DNA from: JAFGXF01 sp963732595
Lineage (GTDB): Bacteria > Chloroflexota > Anaerolineae > Anaerolineales > Anaerolineaceae
Assembly (NCBI GenBank): GCA_963732595.1
Contig: CAVSZZ010000002.1
Span: forward strand, 1,798,001 to 1,862,000
Reading direction: 5' to 3'
DNA: 64,000 nucleotides
Shown piece after piece: positions 18,955 through 27,307 of this stretch. Position numbers and translations under genes: made by a program. The notes below the pieces were generated by a model. It did not search any database, was not told where the DNA came from, and saw only the letters and a list, made by a program, of their open reading frames with translations. Each line of letters starts with the position of its first letter. The stretch's first letter is position 1.

Positions 18955-19088
18955 AGGTGCCAGGCATAAAACACGCCAGCTCGTAAAACCCGTCGCGCTC
19001 TGCGTCCCAGGGTCACGGTGTGACCCCGGGAGCGTCCCCCGGAGGGCCGACCTTGGGAAAGCCCATCCAGGGGAAGTGCCTGGCACCT
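18955..19088. repeat. Inverted-repeat element with nested hairpins
   Basis: AGGTGCCAGGCA at 18955-18966 is repeated exactly in inverted form, TGCCTGGCACCT, at 19077-19088. Between them are smaller palindromes, GGGTCA-CGGTG-TGACCC (about 19012-19028) and CCGGG...CCCGG. The 134-base unit could be a MITE-like or REP-like element or a large transcript hairpin. No target duplication was identified. Confidence 0.5.
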
Positions 19089-19096
19089 CGTGGATG

Positions 19097-19102
19097 TATA
19101 AT
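19097..19102 (+). promoter_or_regulatory. -10 element upstream of the YcaQ-like gene
   Basis: TATAAT lies only eight bases before the ATG at 19111, so transcription would start at or just before the start codon and the message would be leaderless or nearly so. No good -35 is seen 16-18 bases upstream, so this is tentative. Confidence 0.35.
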
Positions 19103-19110
19103 GGGGGGCA

Positions 19111-20376
19111 ATGTCCCCCGAATCCCTCACCATCAACAAGACCATCCAGCGACGTTTCATCCTGGGCAAGCAGGGGCTGTGGCCCGGCCGGCGTTGGCGG
19201 GGCAAAGCAGGCGCATTGGAAGCGCTGCGCTCGGGCAGTGTCATCCAGATCGACCCGCTGCAGGTGATCGCCCGCAACCATGACCTGACCCTGCAGTCGC
19301 GGGTCCTAGATTACACGCCGGCCATCCTGAATGAAATGCTGTATGAGGACCGCACCAGTTTGGAATACGGTGGGACGGTATTCGTCCACCCGATCGAGGA
19401 GCTGCCCTATCTGCGAGTGATCATGGCACGCCGCGGGCACGTGGACCGCTGGGAAGATTTTCTGAAGGAGCATGAGAGGGCAATCGAACGCGTGAGAGCA
19501 GAGATTCAGGAGCGCGGCCCACTGGCTTCGACAGACATCGAAGCTGAAGTGACGCATAAAACCTCCTGGTGGTCGGGCAAGGATACTGGTCGGGCGTTGT
19601 ATTACCTGTGGACGTCGGGGGAGTTACTGGTTAAGAGCCGCAACGGCACCGGCAAGGTATTCGACCTGCGCGAACGGTTGGTGCCGAAGAAATACGACCG
19701 CATCGCCAGGGAATCGGATGCGGATGACTATTATGCCTTGAAAGCTTTCCGACAGTTCAATATCGCAACCGCACAAGTCTGGCGCAGCTGGTTCGCCGGT
19801 CAGATCGAGCGCAAGGTCGACAAGGCAGAAGCAGCCGAACGCTTATCGCCGCTGGAAGCACAAGGGGTGATCCAGTCGATCATCCTGGAAGATGACGACC
19901 GCGAGCCGCGCTTCATCCTGAGCGAAGACATGCCCTTGCTGGAGAGCCTGCTGGCTGGCCGTATCCCGGAGACTTGGCAGCCGCTGGAGGCGACCACCGA
20001 CGAGGAGGTGACGGTCCTGGCGCCGCTCGAGATCGTCAGTGCGCGCGGGCGAGCAGCCAAGCTCTTCGATTTCGATTATGTCTGGGAGGTTTACAAGCCC
20101 GAGAGCCAGCGCCGCTGGGGGTATTACACCCTGCCGGTTTTATACGGTGACCGATTGGTGGCACGCTTCGATGCCAAGCTGGAACGTTCAAGCAGCACCC
20201 TGCAGATCAAGGGCTTCTGGCTGGAGGAAGGGCAAAAGATGGATAAGCGCTTCATCACAGCACTTAAGGCAGGCATGAAACGCTTTTTGATCTTCACCGG
20301 AGGGGAAAAACTCTTATGCTCAGGTCCAGGATCGGCTGAAGTGGGGGAGATGCTCGGGCCAATCATCAGAAATTAA
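19111..20376 (+). CDS. YcaQ/AlkX-type DNA glycosylase (HTH_42 family)
   Basis: 421 residues. The start of the winged-helix domain shows SVIQIDPLQVIARNHDL, with QID matching the catalytic Q-x-D/Q motif of the AlkZ/YcaQ family. Three winged-helix units and a beta-barrel follow; the C-terminal motifs FDYVWEVYKPESQRRWGYY, LPVLYGDRLVARFDAKLER are typical. Characterised members unhook interstrand crosslinks or remove bulky alkylated bases. It converges, with a ten-base gap, on an AlkD-like gene, which supports a local alkylation-repair function. Confidence 0.88.
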   Translation: MSPESLTINKTIQRRFILGKQGLWPGRRWRGKAGALEALRSGSVIQIDPLQVIARNHDLTLQSRVLDYTPAILNEMLYEDRTSLEYGGTVFVHPIEELPYLRVIMARRGHVDRWEDFLKEHERAIERVRAEIQERGPLASTDIEAEVTHKTSWWSGKDTGRALYYLWTSGELLVKSRNGTGKVFDLRERLVPKKYDRIARESDADDYYALKAFRQFNIATAQVWRSWFAGQIERKVDKAEAAERLSPLEAQGVIQSIILEDDDREPRFILSEDMPLLESLLAGRIPETWQPLEATTDEEVTVLAPLEIVSARGRAAKLFDFDYVWEVYKPESQRRWGYYTLPVLYGDRLVARFDAKLERSSSTLQIKGFWLEEGQKMDKRFITALKAGMKRFLIFTGGEKLLCSGPGSAEVGEMLGPIIRN

Positions 20377-20385
20377 GCAGCTGGA

Positions 20386-21111
20386 TCAAATTTTCGTCCT
20401 GCGGAAATGCAGTTTCTCTTCCTTGCTCATTTTCTCGGTCGCATACTGAACGATCAACCGTGCACAGGTATCCTTCCACTTCAGCAGGAAGGCTTCGACC
20501 GGTTCCCGTTCGCGCTTCCAGGCTTCGCGCAGGAACCAGCCCAGCCCCTGGTGGACGACTTTCTCGCTGTCGCCCATCATCGGGTCAATGAAGGCCACTA
20601 ATTCTGCTGTCTGGTAATCCAGTTTGAGTGCCTTGATCAACGTGACCGGCACGGCTCGCCGCTTCCACTTGGAGGGGGAGTAGCGCCAATCCGCGAAGGC
20701 GGACAGGGGGACGACCTTCCGGACCAGGAACTGCGATAGCAGCTCGCCGCTGAGTGTATCGATATGCGCCCAGTTCCGCAAGCCGCCCTCATCCAGCCAG
20801 GTGCCCAGGCTGGTCAGGGTATCTGGTGTGAGCGACTTGACCTGCAGGATGATGAATCCCATCGCAATCCAGCCCTCCTCGTACTTGCCGGTCTTCACCA
20901 GCCGGTCGCCCAGGTCGAGGAACCAATCCAGGTCATGTTCTTGGGACCATTCCGCGAGCCATTGTTTGCGCTGGGCGTCGGTCAGTTTGCCGTCCACGCC
21001 GTAGGCGTCATACCCTTCAACGAAGTATTTGGCGTACTTCTGGACCAGCGCCGGATTGGCGTTGGTTTCACAGTAAGAGCGGATTTCCTGCAGGGCTTTT
21101 TGGATGTCCAT
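20386..21111 (-). CDS. AlkD-like DNA alkylation repair protein
   Basis: 241 residues from the ATG at 21111, which has GGAGG upstream; a longer in-frame start exists but has no ribosome site. The all-helical HEAT-like family is recognised by the W-x-R-R-A-V-x-V-type KWKRRAVPVTLIKAL, the DSEKVVHQGLGWFLREAW segment and the preceding NWAHIDTLS (family NWDxxD). AlkD relatives excise cationic alkylated bases such as 7-methylguanine without base flipping. The position next to a YcaQ-type glycosylase fits. Confidence 0.85.
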   Translation of the reverse strand: MDIQKALQEIRSYCETNANPALVQKYAKYFVEGYDAYGVDGKLTDAQRKQWLAEWSQEHDLDWFLDLGDRLVKTGKYEEGWIAMGFIILQVKSLTPDTLTSLGTWLDEGGLRNWAHIDTLSGELLSQFLVRKVVPLSAFADWRYSPSKWKRRAVPVTLIKALKLDYQTAELVAFIDPMMGDSEKVVHQGLGWFLREAWKREREPVEAFLLKWKDTCARLIVQYATEKMSKEEKLHFRRTKI

Positions 21112-21162
21112 GGAGACCTCCGGTTCATATTGATCTGTCGAATTATAACCATGAATAATTGA

Positions 21163-21185
21163 AATGCCCGGCAAGGCCGGGCATT
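21163..21185. terminator. Short GC-rich hairpin
   Basis: AATGCCCGGC-AAG-GCCGGGCATT is a perfect 10-bp stem with a three-base loop between the end of the beta-helix gene and the start of the alkD-like gene. There is no long T-run on the minus strand; probably a terminator or end-stabiliser of the beta-helix message. Confidence 0.55.
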
Positions 21186-21216
21186 GGTTTGTGTCTGATC
21201 GCCAGTGATTATGGAT

Positions 21217-22821
21217 TTAAGGCCTGATCACCAGTGGCAGAAACAACTTCGGGGGGTCTGTTTCATAGGCACCGCTGTCACAATCGGAAAATCCAGAGCC
21301 GCCATCCCGCGGGCGGCTGAAATTGCGCTGGTCAACAGATGGGCACCCGCTGCCATCATTGACATCGATGGCCGGACTATCGAACAATAATGAGAAGGTT
21401 TGTGTCGGGTTATTTGCATTGTGAACTCCGAAAGGTCCCAAGCGCGGGTCAGTCTTGATAAGGTCAGAACCGGTGAAGGTACAGGTAGCACCCGACTCAA
21501 GGTTATCGTTCTGTGTGATGATCGTCCCCACACAATTGTTGCCATCTCCCGTGCTGCTGCCATTCCAGGCAACGATCAGGCCGTGGGCATAGACTAATCC
21601 AGACTCGGCGAAGATCCCATCTCCAGGTCCACCCAGGTCGCCGTCCTCATTATTTGCGATGGTCGAAAACGCAAGAGAGACAACATCCAGATTTGCATTG
21701 GTATAGATTCCGGCGCCCTTGTTGGCAGAGTGATTCCCCGCGATGGTGACATTCATGGTCTCCAGGGAACCAAGGTTGAAGATACCGCCGCCGCTACCGC
21801 CGCTGCTGGTCTCGGTGGCACTATTGTTCGATATCTCGACCCGTTCAAGTTCGTAATGTGCTCCCAACCCGTTGAACAGGGCACCACCGAACATTTTTGC
21901 CGTGTTTTCCCTGAAATAACTGTCTGTGATGTACAGATACCCCCCCAGGTCGTTGTAGATGGCGCCCCCACTGCCGTTTTTGGTGGCATTATTGATGAAC
22001 TGGCAATCATCGATATTCCTGTCCCCATTGTCGCGGTTGTAGATCGCACCACCATCCCCGCCATCCGCATCATCTTCATCGGCGACATTGCTTTCCATGT
22101 ACACATCGGTCAGAGCCAGATTCGCATTGTCGCTGTAGATACCACCTCCACTGCCATTCGCCGTGTTGTACTGGATATAGCACTGTGTACAACTGAAAGA
22201 GATCGGTTTGGATGGCGGCGAAAGAGAGTCATCGGGACCCAAGCGCGGAGCGAGTGTTGTAGTGGCGAGCGTGGCATAGGCGCCGCCGTTTCTTGAAGCC
22301 TGGTTGCTCAACAAGGATACATTTTGCAGGATGACCGTCTTTTCGTTCAAAATGGCGCCGCCATCCTCCGCTGCTTGACCATGCTGGAGCGTCAGGTCGT
22401 TTAAAGAGAGTGACCCGGTTTCATGGACATGGAAGAGACGGTCGATGCTGTTGCCGTCGATGATCGTCTGCTGGATGCCAAGACCCTGAATGACGATCGG
22501 TGACAGAACGTCGAAATCACCAAATGCGTTGGCCTCATCGCCTGGGGTACCGTACATGTAGTAGATGGCACTGCCAAGCACGATCGTATCCGTTCCCAAA
22601 TCGCCGGCTGTACATCCACCGAAAGCCGTATCGGTATTGGCGGATTGGATCGCCTCGCGCAGCGAGCAGGTACTATCATTTTCCGGCTCACCAAAAGTAT
22701 CCCCGGTCGCATTGACCGTGATGATCGCACCGGGTGAATCCGGCACGGCGATCACCATCCCGGACTGGGTGGCGAGGAAGATCAAGATGATAAATAAGGC
22801 TGTAAATCTCGCAGTTGTCAT
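21217..22821 (-). CDS. Secreted CSLREA-type parallel beta-helix protein
   Basis: 534 residues. The signal peptide covers roughly residues 1-26 (FTALFIILIFLATQSGMVIA). A CSLREA domain follows (STCSLREAIQSANTDT), then repeated beta-helix rungs with N-N/G-G-A-I motifs (GGAILNEKTV, GGAIYNRDNGD, GGAIYNDLGG, GGALFNGLGA, GGGIFNLGS). The C-terminus shows the VD-Q-R-x-F-x-R-P-R repeat ending (SVDQRNFSRPRDG), a CDSGAYE motif and the tail PKLFLPLVIRP. Proteins of this type are surface or extracellular and common in Chloroflexota; ligands are unknown. Strong AGGAGG upstream of ATG 22821. Confidence 0.88.
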   Translation of the reverse strand: MTTARFTALFIILIFLATQSGMVIAVPDSPGAIITVNATGDTFGEPENDSTCSLREAIQSANTDTAFGGCTAGDLGTDTIVLGSAIYYMYGTPGDEANAFGDFDVLSPIVIQGLGIQQTIIDGNSIDRLFHVHETGSLSLNDLTLQHGQAAEDGGAILNEKTVILQNVSLLSNQASRNGGAYATLATTTLAPRLGPDDSLSPPSKPISFSCTQCYIQYNTANGSGGGIYSDNANLALTDVYMESNVADEDDADGGDGGAIYNRDNGDRNIDDCQFINNATKNGSGGAIYNDLGGYLYITDSYFRENTAKMFGGALFNGLGAHYELERVEISNNSATETSSGGSGGGIFNLGSLETMNVTIAGNHSANKGAGIYTNANLDVVSLAFSTIANNEDGDLGGPGDGIFAESGLVYAHGLIVAWNGSSTGDGNNCVGTIITQNDNLESGATCTFTGSDLIKTDPRLGPFGVHNANNPTQTFSLLFDSPAIDVNDGSGCPSVDQRNFSRPRDGGSGFSDCDSGAYETDPPKLFLPLVIRP

Positions 22822-23036
22822 GGTGTTGCCCTCCTAGTTTAGGTTGTGTGTTGCGATAGATTGATTATATAGGAATATCGGATAATAGTACAGAAACTCA
22901 CAAGGAGTTATTTGGCTTCATATTTACAAACTGTGTGTCTACCCATTCAGACGATATTCAAATACAATTAGGAATATATCAACCTTGCCCTGATACCTGT
23001 CATAGGTATCTTAATGAGAAGCGAACAGGAGGAATG

Positions 23037-23252
23037 ATGCGCCTTTCATTGGATAATTACTTTCTGGCATATACGGATGGGAAGAAGGAGCTTGAGTTCC
23101 CACTTACCGCACCCACGGCTTTGAGTGAGATCCTGACCCTGGCCAACATCCCGGTTTGGGAATCCCACCGGTTTACGGTCAATGGGCAACCGGCTGCAGA
23201 CGATGCGGTGCAGGTAATGGATGAGGATGTGGTCCAGCTCCAGATGGCCTGA
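23037..23252 (+). CDS. ThiS/MoaD-like small protein lacking the GG tail
   Basis: 71 residues. AGGAGG at 23027-23032 favours the second of two adjacent ATGs (23037). The pattern LSEILTLANIPVWESHRFTVNGQPAADDAVQVMDEDVVQLQ follows the beta-grasp order of ThiS/MoaD proteins (short helix, NG turn, D-x-D-x-V-x-L). The C-terminus is QMA rather than the di-glycine needed for thiocarboxylate formation, so it cannot be a normal sulfur carrier. It lies 36 bases before the phzF-like gene and may be co-transcribed. Family placement is tentative. Confidence 0.55.
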   Translation: MRLSLDNYFLAYTDGKKELEFPLTAPTALSEILTLANIPVWESHRFTVNGQPAADDAVQVMDEDVVQLQMA

Positions 23253-23288
23253 TCGATTACACTTACATGCTTCAGGGAGGGCATGTTC

Positions 23289-24086
23289 ATGAAAATATAT
23301 CAAGTTGATGCATTTACACAGGAACCTTTCAAGGGCAATCCGGCCGGTGTGTGTATATTAGACAAAGCCATGCCGGACGAGTGGATGCGCTCGTTGGCGA
23401 TGGAGATGAACCTGTCGGAGACAGCCTTCCTGCTACCGCAGGGGGAAGCATACAGCCTTCGTTGGTTCACCCCGCGCAAAGAAGTGCGCCTGTGCGGGCA
23501 TGCCACGCTGGCCACCGCCCACATCCTCTTCACTGAAGGTTTCCTCAAAACGGATGCGCCGGCGCAGTTCGACACGCTCAGCGGGCGGCTGACCGCCCGC
23601 CGGCAGGGCGACTGGATCGAGTTGGATTTCCCGGTCCGCCATACGTCTCCCTGCGAAGGTCGGGCTGATATTAACCAGGCGTTGGGCATCCGCCCGCTTG
23701 CGACGTCTATTTCACCTTCCGAGATGGGGGATTATTACCTGCTTGAAGTCGAAAATGATACGATCGTCAAGGAAATGACACCGGATTTCATCCAATTGGA
23801 GACCTGCAAGGCGCGGGCAGTGATCGTCACCAGCCGATCCGCTGACCCGCAGTTCGACTTTGTCTCGCGCTTCTTCGCCCCCTGGCTGGGCATCAACGAG
23901 GATCCGGTCACCGGCTCGGCGCACTGCTACCTGGCGCCCTACTGGGCGGGCAAGTTGGGCAAGTCGGACTTCATGGCCAACCAGGCCTCCGCACGCGGGG
24001 GTGTGATGGGCTGTCGCTGGGAGGGGGAGCGGGTGTTCCTGAAGGGGCAGGCGGTGACAATATTTCGGGGTGAATTGGCGAACTAA
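23289..24086 (+). CDS. PhzF-family isomerase
   Basis: 265 residues from ATG 23289, eight bases after GGAGG; an ATG six bases earlier is too near that site. Both halves of the diaminopimelate-epimerase-like fold are present: VDAFTQEPFKGNPAGV, the catalytic-Glu segment NLSETAFLLP, LCGHATLATAHIL, and the C-terminal EDPVTGSAHCYLAPYW. PhzF enzymes isomerise 2,3-dihydro-3-hydroxyanthranilate in phenazine synthesis, but most homologues, like this one outside a phenazine cluster, have no known substrate. Confidence 0.92.
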   Translation: MKIYQVDAFTQEPFKGNPAGVCILDKAMPDEWMRSLAMEMNLSETAFLLPQGEAYSLRWFTPRKEVRLCGHATLATAHILFTEGFLKTDAPAQFDTLSGRLTARRQGDWIELDFPVRHTSPCEGRADINQALGIRPLATSISPSEMGDYYLLEVENDTIVKEMTPDFIQLETCKARAVIVTSRSADPQFDFVSRFFAPWLGINEDPVTGSAHCYLAPYWAGKLGKSDFMANQASARGGVMGCRWEGERVFLKGQAVTIFRGELAN

Positions 24087-24117
24087 GGCAGGGGATGGCT
24101 TAAGTTAATTAAAAACC

Positions 24118-24164
24118 GTAGGGGCGCACAGCTCCGAAGGACACAGAGTGTTGTGCGCCCCTAC
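24118..24164. repeat. Dispersed inverted repeat GTAGGGGCGCACA, copy 1
   Basis: GTAGGGGCGCACA (24118-24130) and TGTGCGCCCCTAC (24152-24164) form a 13-bp stem around a 21-base loop, flanked by AAAAACCG and CGGTTT-like sequence. The same arms recur as a perfect palindrome at 29345-29374. Confidence 0.8.
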
Positions 24165-24188
24165 AATTAAAAACGGTTTACAAGTTAT

Positions 24189-24989
24189 CTACACTGCTTC
24201 CAGTTTTCCACTTTTCTTGGCCTGGGTCTCGAACCAGGAAAATAAAATAAACCCCAAAAAGCCGTACACAAACCCGACCAAAACTTCACCACCCAACAAG
24301 GGGGCGACTTCCTGCCAGCTGGCGCCACTGATGAGCGCGCGGGCGGCGGCGATGCCGCGCGTCAGCGGAAGGCCGAACGAGATGGCCTGCATCCAGCCCG
24401 GCAGGCTGGACACCGGGATATTGGCGCCTGAGAAGATCAACAGCGAATAGAACACCGTGTTATTGACGAACATCACGTTGACCGTGATCAGTCCGATGCA
24501 GCCCATCAACAGGCCCAGCCCGCAGGTGCTAAGGGTGGTCACCGCGATGGTCAAGGCCAGCAGGCCGAGATTGGTCTGACTGAGATCCAGGTGCAGCAGC
24601 AGCACGCCCCAGGAGAAACCGATCACCACGCCCAGGATACCATCCAACACGTGGATGAATGCCCGCCCGAAAAACAATACGCTGCGGTTGGCCGGCGTAC
24701 CGAACAGGTAGGGCAGGGTACCGTTCCAGCGGTCGCCACCGATCGCCATCACCACCCCGAAGATACCGCTGACCGCCGCGATCTGCATGGCGTTGCCGAT
24801 CACGTAAAATGAGGCATTGCCTGCCCCGGTGGCGTAGGTGCCCAGGAAGGTGAAGAACAGGATCTGCGCCAGCGGCGAGACGATCTTGGAGGCGGCATAA
24901 GTGACCGGCTCCAGCCAGTGGAACAGGGCGATGTAGGAGAGCACGGCACCCTGCCAGAAGAGACGAAGATTGTTCATGAATGTGCGCAT
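24189..24989 (-). CDS. ABC-2 type exporter permease 2
   Basis: 266 residues from the ATG at 24989 (MRTFMNNLRLFWQ), which follows GGAG at the end of the upstream gene; a longer start would overlap it by 23 bases. Six hydrophobic helices in the ABC-2 (DrrB/NatB-like) arrangement, with LFWQGAVLSYIALFHWLEP at the N-terminus and a helix-rich C-terminal half (FSGANIPVSSLPGWM). With the genes at 24994 and 25788 it makes a typical ATPase plus two-permease exporter, for drugs, antibiotic peptides or lipids. Confidence 0.87.
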   Translation of the reverse strand: MRTFMNNLRLFWQGAVLSYIALFHWLEPVTYAASKIVSPLAQILFFTFLGTYATGAGNASFYVIGNAMQIAAVSGIFGVVMAIGGDRWNGTLPYLFGTPANRSVLFFGRAFIHVLDGILGVVIGFSWGVLLLHLDLSQTNLGLLALTIAVTTLSTCGLGLLMGCIGLITVNVMFVNNTVFYSLLIFSGANIPVSSLPGWMQAISFGLPLTRGIAAARALISGASWQEVAPLLGGEVLVGFVYGFLGFILFSWFETQAKKSGKLEAV

Positions 24990-24993
24990 GTCA

Positions 24994-25791
24994 TCACTCC
25001 ATCCGCAGGGTGGCATCCACCCGCACCTTGTAGAGCATCTTCTTGAATAGATAGCGCGAAATGGTGAAGTAGACCAGGCCGGAGACCAGCATCATTCCCC
25101 AGGCCAGCAGCACCTGCTCGAAAGGGGCGTTCCCGCTGGAGGTGCCGTGCAGCGCCACCGCCGCCCAGTAAGGCGGCAGGATGTAGCTGATGGGGGTCGT
25201 CCAGCCTGGCAGCAGCGCGATCGGGAACAGGAAGCCGCATAGGATATAGACCGGGAATTCGATCCCGTTCTGCCAGTTGTGGACGGCCGGGTTCATGATG
25301 AACAGCGGCGCGATCAACAGCCCGAAGCTGATGAAGGCGAAGATCGTTAATAGCAGGGTAATGGCGAACAATAACGGCTGGTTGATGGTCAGGTGATAAC
25401 CGAAGAAGAGCGCAGCCAGCAGGTATCCGGTGATCATCGAGACCAGTGACTGCAGCACGTTGGCGATGTTCTTGCCGTAGATGATGATCTCAAAGGGTGT
25501 GGGGGCAGCCACCAGGTTCTCGATCGTCCCGATCCAGCGCTCAACGTTGATGCTGTTGCCGGAGATGAAGAGGAGCCCCGACCACAGGCCGGTCAGACCG
25601 CTGCCGACGATCACAAATATGCCGATATCCGCACCCTTGTCCTTGAGCATGTACAACCCCATGACGGCGATGATCAGCGGCTGGATCAGGATGGTGAAGA
25701 TGATGAACAGGTCGGTGACCTGCATCCTGAAGGCCATCTCGGCCGCCATCCACATCCCGCGCCAGTTCTGGCGGACCAGCTTGAGATTCAT
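24994..25791 (-). CDS. ABC-2 type exporter permease 1
   Basis: 265 residues. N-terminal amphipathic segment NLKLVRQNWRGMWMAAEMAF, then six membrane helices. The ABC-2 signature region is NGIEFPVYILCGFLFPIALLPGWT in the fifth helix/loop area. The ATG overlaps the ATPase stop (ATGA), and its stop lies four bases before the second permease, so all three are one coupled operon. Confidence 0.88.
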   Translation of the reverse strand: MNLKLVRQNWRGMWMAAEMAFRMQVTDLFIIFTILIQPLIIAVMGLYMLKDKGADIGIFVIVGSGLTGLWSGLLFISGNSINVERWIGTIENLVAAPTPFEIIIYGKNIANVLQSLVSMITGYLLAALFFGYHLTINQPLLFAITLLLTIFAFISFGLLIAPLFIMNPAVHNWQNGIEFPVYILCGFLFPIALLPGWTTPISYILPPYWAAVALHGTSSGNAPFEQVLLAWGMMLVSGLVYFTISRYLFKKMLYKVRVDATLRME

Positions 25792-26759
25792 ACTTCGCCT
25801 CCCACCAGGCGCACGTAGGCGTCTTCCAGAGATGGCTCGCGCACACTGACCCGACCGACTCGGGTATCGTTGAGCTTTTTCATCAACTCCGGAACGGCCT
25901 CAGCCCCACGCGGGGTTTGAATCGACAGCATCTGGCGCTGATCGACTTCGTTTACCGATACGGTCACGACCGATTTCATTTTCCTGAGTTTCTTGATGGT
26001 CTCGGGTTGCGCACCGAAGGTCTCGATCTCGACCACCGACAGGTCGGCCACGTGGCTCTTCAGTCCCTGGGGCGTATCCAGGGCGATGATCCGGCCCTTG
26101 TTGATGACCGCGATGCGCTGGCAGAGCATGTCGGCTTCGAACATGTAGTGAGTTGTAAGCAGGATGGTCTTCTTTTCCGACTGTAGATTCAGGATAACCT
26201 GGCGGAACTCTCTCGCCCCCACCGGGTCCAGGCCGATGGTCGGTTCATCCAGGAAGAGGATCTCCGGGTCGTGCAGCAGCGTGCGCGCCACGTGCAGGCG
26301 CTGCATCATACCGCGCGAGTACCCCTCCACACGTTCGGCCGCGCGATCCTTGAGACCGACCATTTCGATCAGCATGGGAATGCGTTTCTTGGAGACATCC
26401 GGATCGACATGGTACAGGCTGGCGAAGTAACGCAGGTTATCGTAGCCGGTCAGACGCCAGTAGAGTCCACGCTCTCCACCGAAGATGAAGCCGATGCGTT
26501 TTCGCACCTCATTGGCTTGCTTGACGACATCGAAGCCGGCCACCGTGGCCGTCCCGGCAGTCGGGATCAGCAGTGTGGCTAATACGCGCACCGTGGTGGT
26601 CTTGCCGGCGCCGTTGGGACCGAGCAGGCCGAACAGCTCACCTTTGGGGATCTCGAAGGAGATGTCGCTGATCGCCACGACTTCCTTGACCTTGCGCTTG
26701 AAGACGCCTGTGCGGGCTTTAAAAACTCGTTTCAGATGTTTGACTTCAATGGTGTTCAT
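25788..26759 (-). CDS. ABC exporter ATP-binding protein
   Basis: 323 residues from ATG 26759 (MNTIEVKHLKRVF); a 23-residue upstream extension has no family match. Walker A GPNGAGKTTTVR, signature YSRGMMQR, Walker B ILFLDEPTIGLDP and switch His (LLTTHYM). The long C-terminal extension (residues 235-323) resembles the DrrA-type regulatory tail. It energises the two permeases that overlap or follow it. Confidence 0.93.
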   Translation of the reverse strand: MNTIEVKHLKRVFKARTGVFKRKVKEVVAISDISFEIPKGELFGLLGPNGAGKTTTVRVLATLLIPTAGTATVAGFDVVKQANEVRKRIGFIFGGERGLYWRLTGYDNLRYFASLYHVDPDVSKKRIPMLIEMVGLKDRAAERVEGYSRGMMQRLHVARTLLHDPEILFLDEPTIGLDPVGAREFRQVILNLQSEKKTILLTTHYMFEADMLCQRIAVINKGRIIALDTPQGLKSHVADLSVVEIETFGAQPETIKKLRKMKSVVTVSVNEVDQRQMLSIQTPRGAEAVPELMKKLNDTRVGRVSVREPSLEDAYVRLVGGEV

Positions 26760-26853
26760 AGTTCCCGTCCCAAGAGTAATGTAGAACAATTGTACTAGAT
26801 ACGGTCGGTTTTTGACAAGAGGATTCAACCGTGACCGGAATTATATGCAACTC

Positions 26854-26881
26854 TTGAAATCCAAGAAAGACCCACTATAAT
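26854..26881 (+). promoter_or_regulatory. Strong sigma-70-like promoter
   Basis: TTGAAA (26854-26859), 16-base spacer, TATAAT (26876-26881). It would start a transcript near 26888, 13 bases before the ATG of the small protein at 26901, with the ribosome site AGGAGG between. Confidence 0.65.
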
Positions 26882-26900
26882 GAGTTGGAAAGGAGGGATG

Positions 26901-27152
26901 ATGGCCAGATATCATGTTTTGCACCGTTATGATGGCGAATCGCCCGTCTTTTACATTGAGGCGTCAGACCAGGCATTATTAGACATCATCTGTCAGATGT
27001 TGGGTGAGGTTTGTGTCCGTCAATATCCCAATCGTCTGCAGGTCAATCCGGGCTGCCAGGACGATCATTACTTGCTGAAATGGAAGCTGTATGATTACCT
27101 GCTCGAGCATGAATGGGAACCCCTGGGGCGAGGTAACTTCCGGAAAGCATAA
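26901..27152 (+). CDS. Small hypothetical protein
   Basis: 83 residues. AGGAGG at 26891-26896 fits the ATG at 26901 (four-base spacing) better than earlier ATGs. The sequence is soluble and aromatic-rich (YHVLHRYDGESPVFYIE, QVNPGCQDDHYLLKWKLYDYL) with no membrane segment or metal motif. No family recognised. It has its own good promoter and precedes a membrane cytochrome-like gene by about 155 bases. Confidence 0.6.
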   Translation: MARYHVLHRYDGESPVFYIEASDQALLDIICQMLGEVCVRQYPNRLQVNPGCQDDHYLLKWKLYDYLLEHEWEPLGRGNFRKA

Positions 27153-27307
27153 GAAAATCGCGCTTTAATAAAACCGTTCGGTGGTTGCCTGACGGGGGCA
27201 TTGCCATTCCAGGGGTGGGTATCTTCATGAAATCTTCATCAATATCTCAAGGGAAATTCAAGGCTTATCGGTATTATCCGTACAATACTGAACCTGGAGA
27301 TATCACA

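Larger units (their letters stand above)
18555..19110. other. 556-base intergenic region rich in RNA hairpins
   Basis: No credible protein gene. The left part (18573-18775) has four hairpins in a row when read on the minus strand: GGGTCT/AGACCC near 18746-18759, AACCACGGG at 18712-18739, 18631-18653, and the attenuator at 18584-18613. The right part (18955-19088) is bounded by a 12-bp inverted repeat. No tRNA, SRP RNA, RNase P RNA or tmRNA signature was found in it. It may hold a regulatory leader or a small RNA. Confidence 0.55.
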
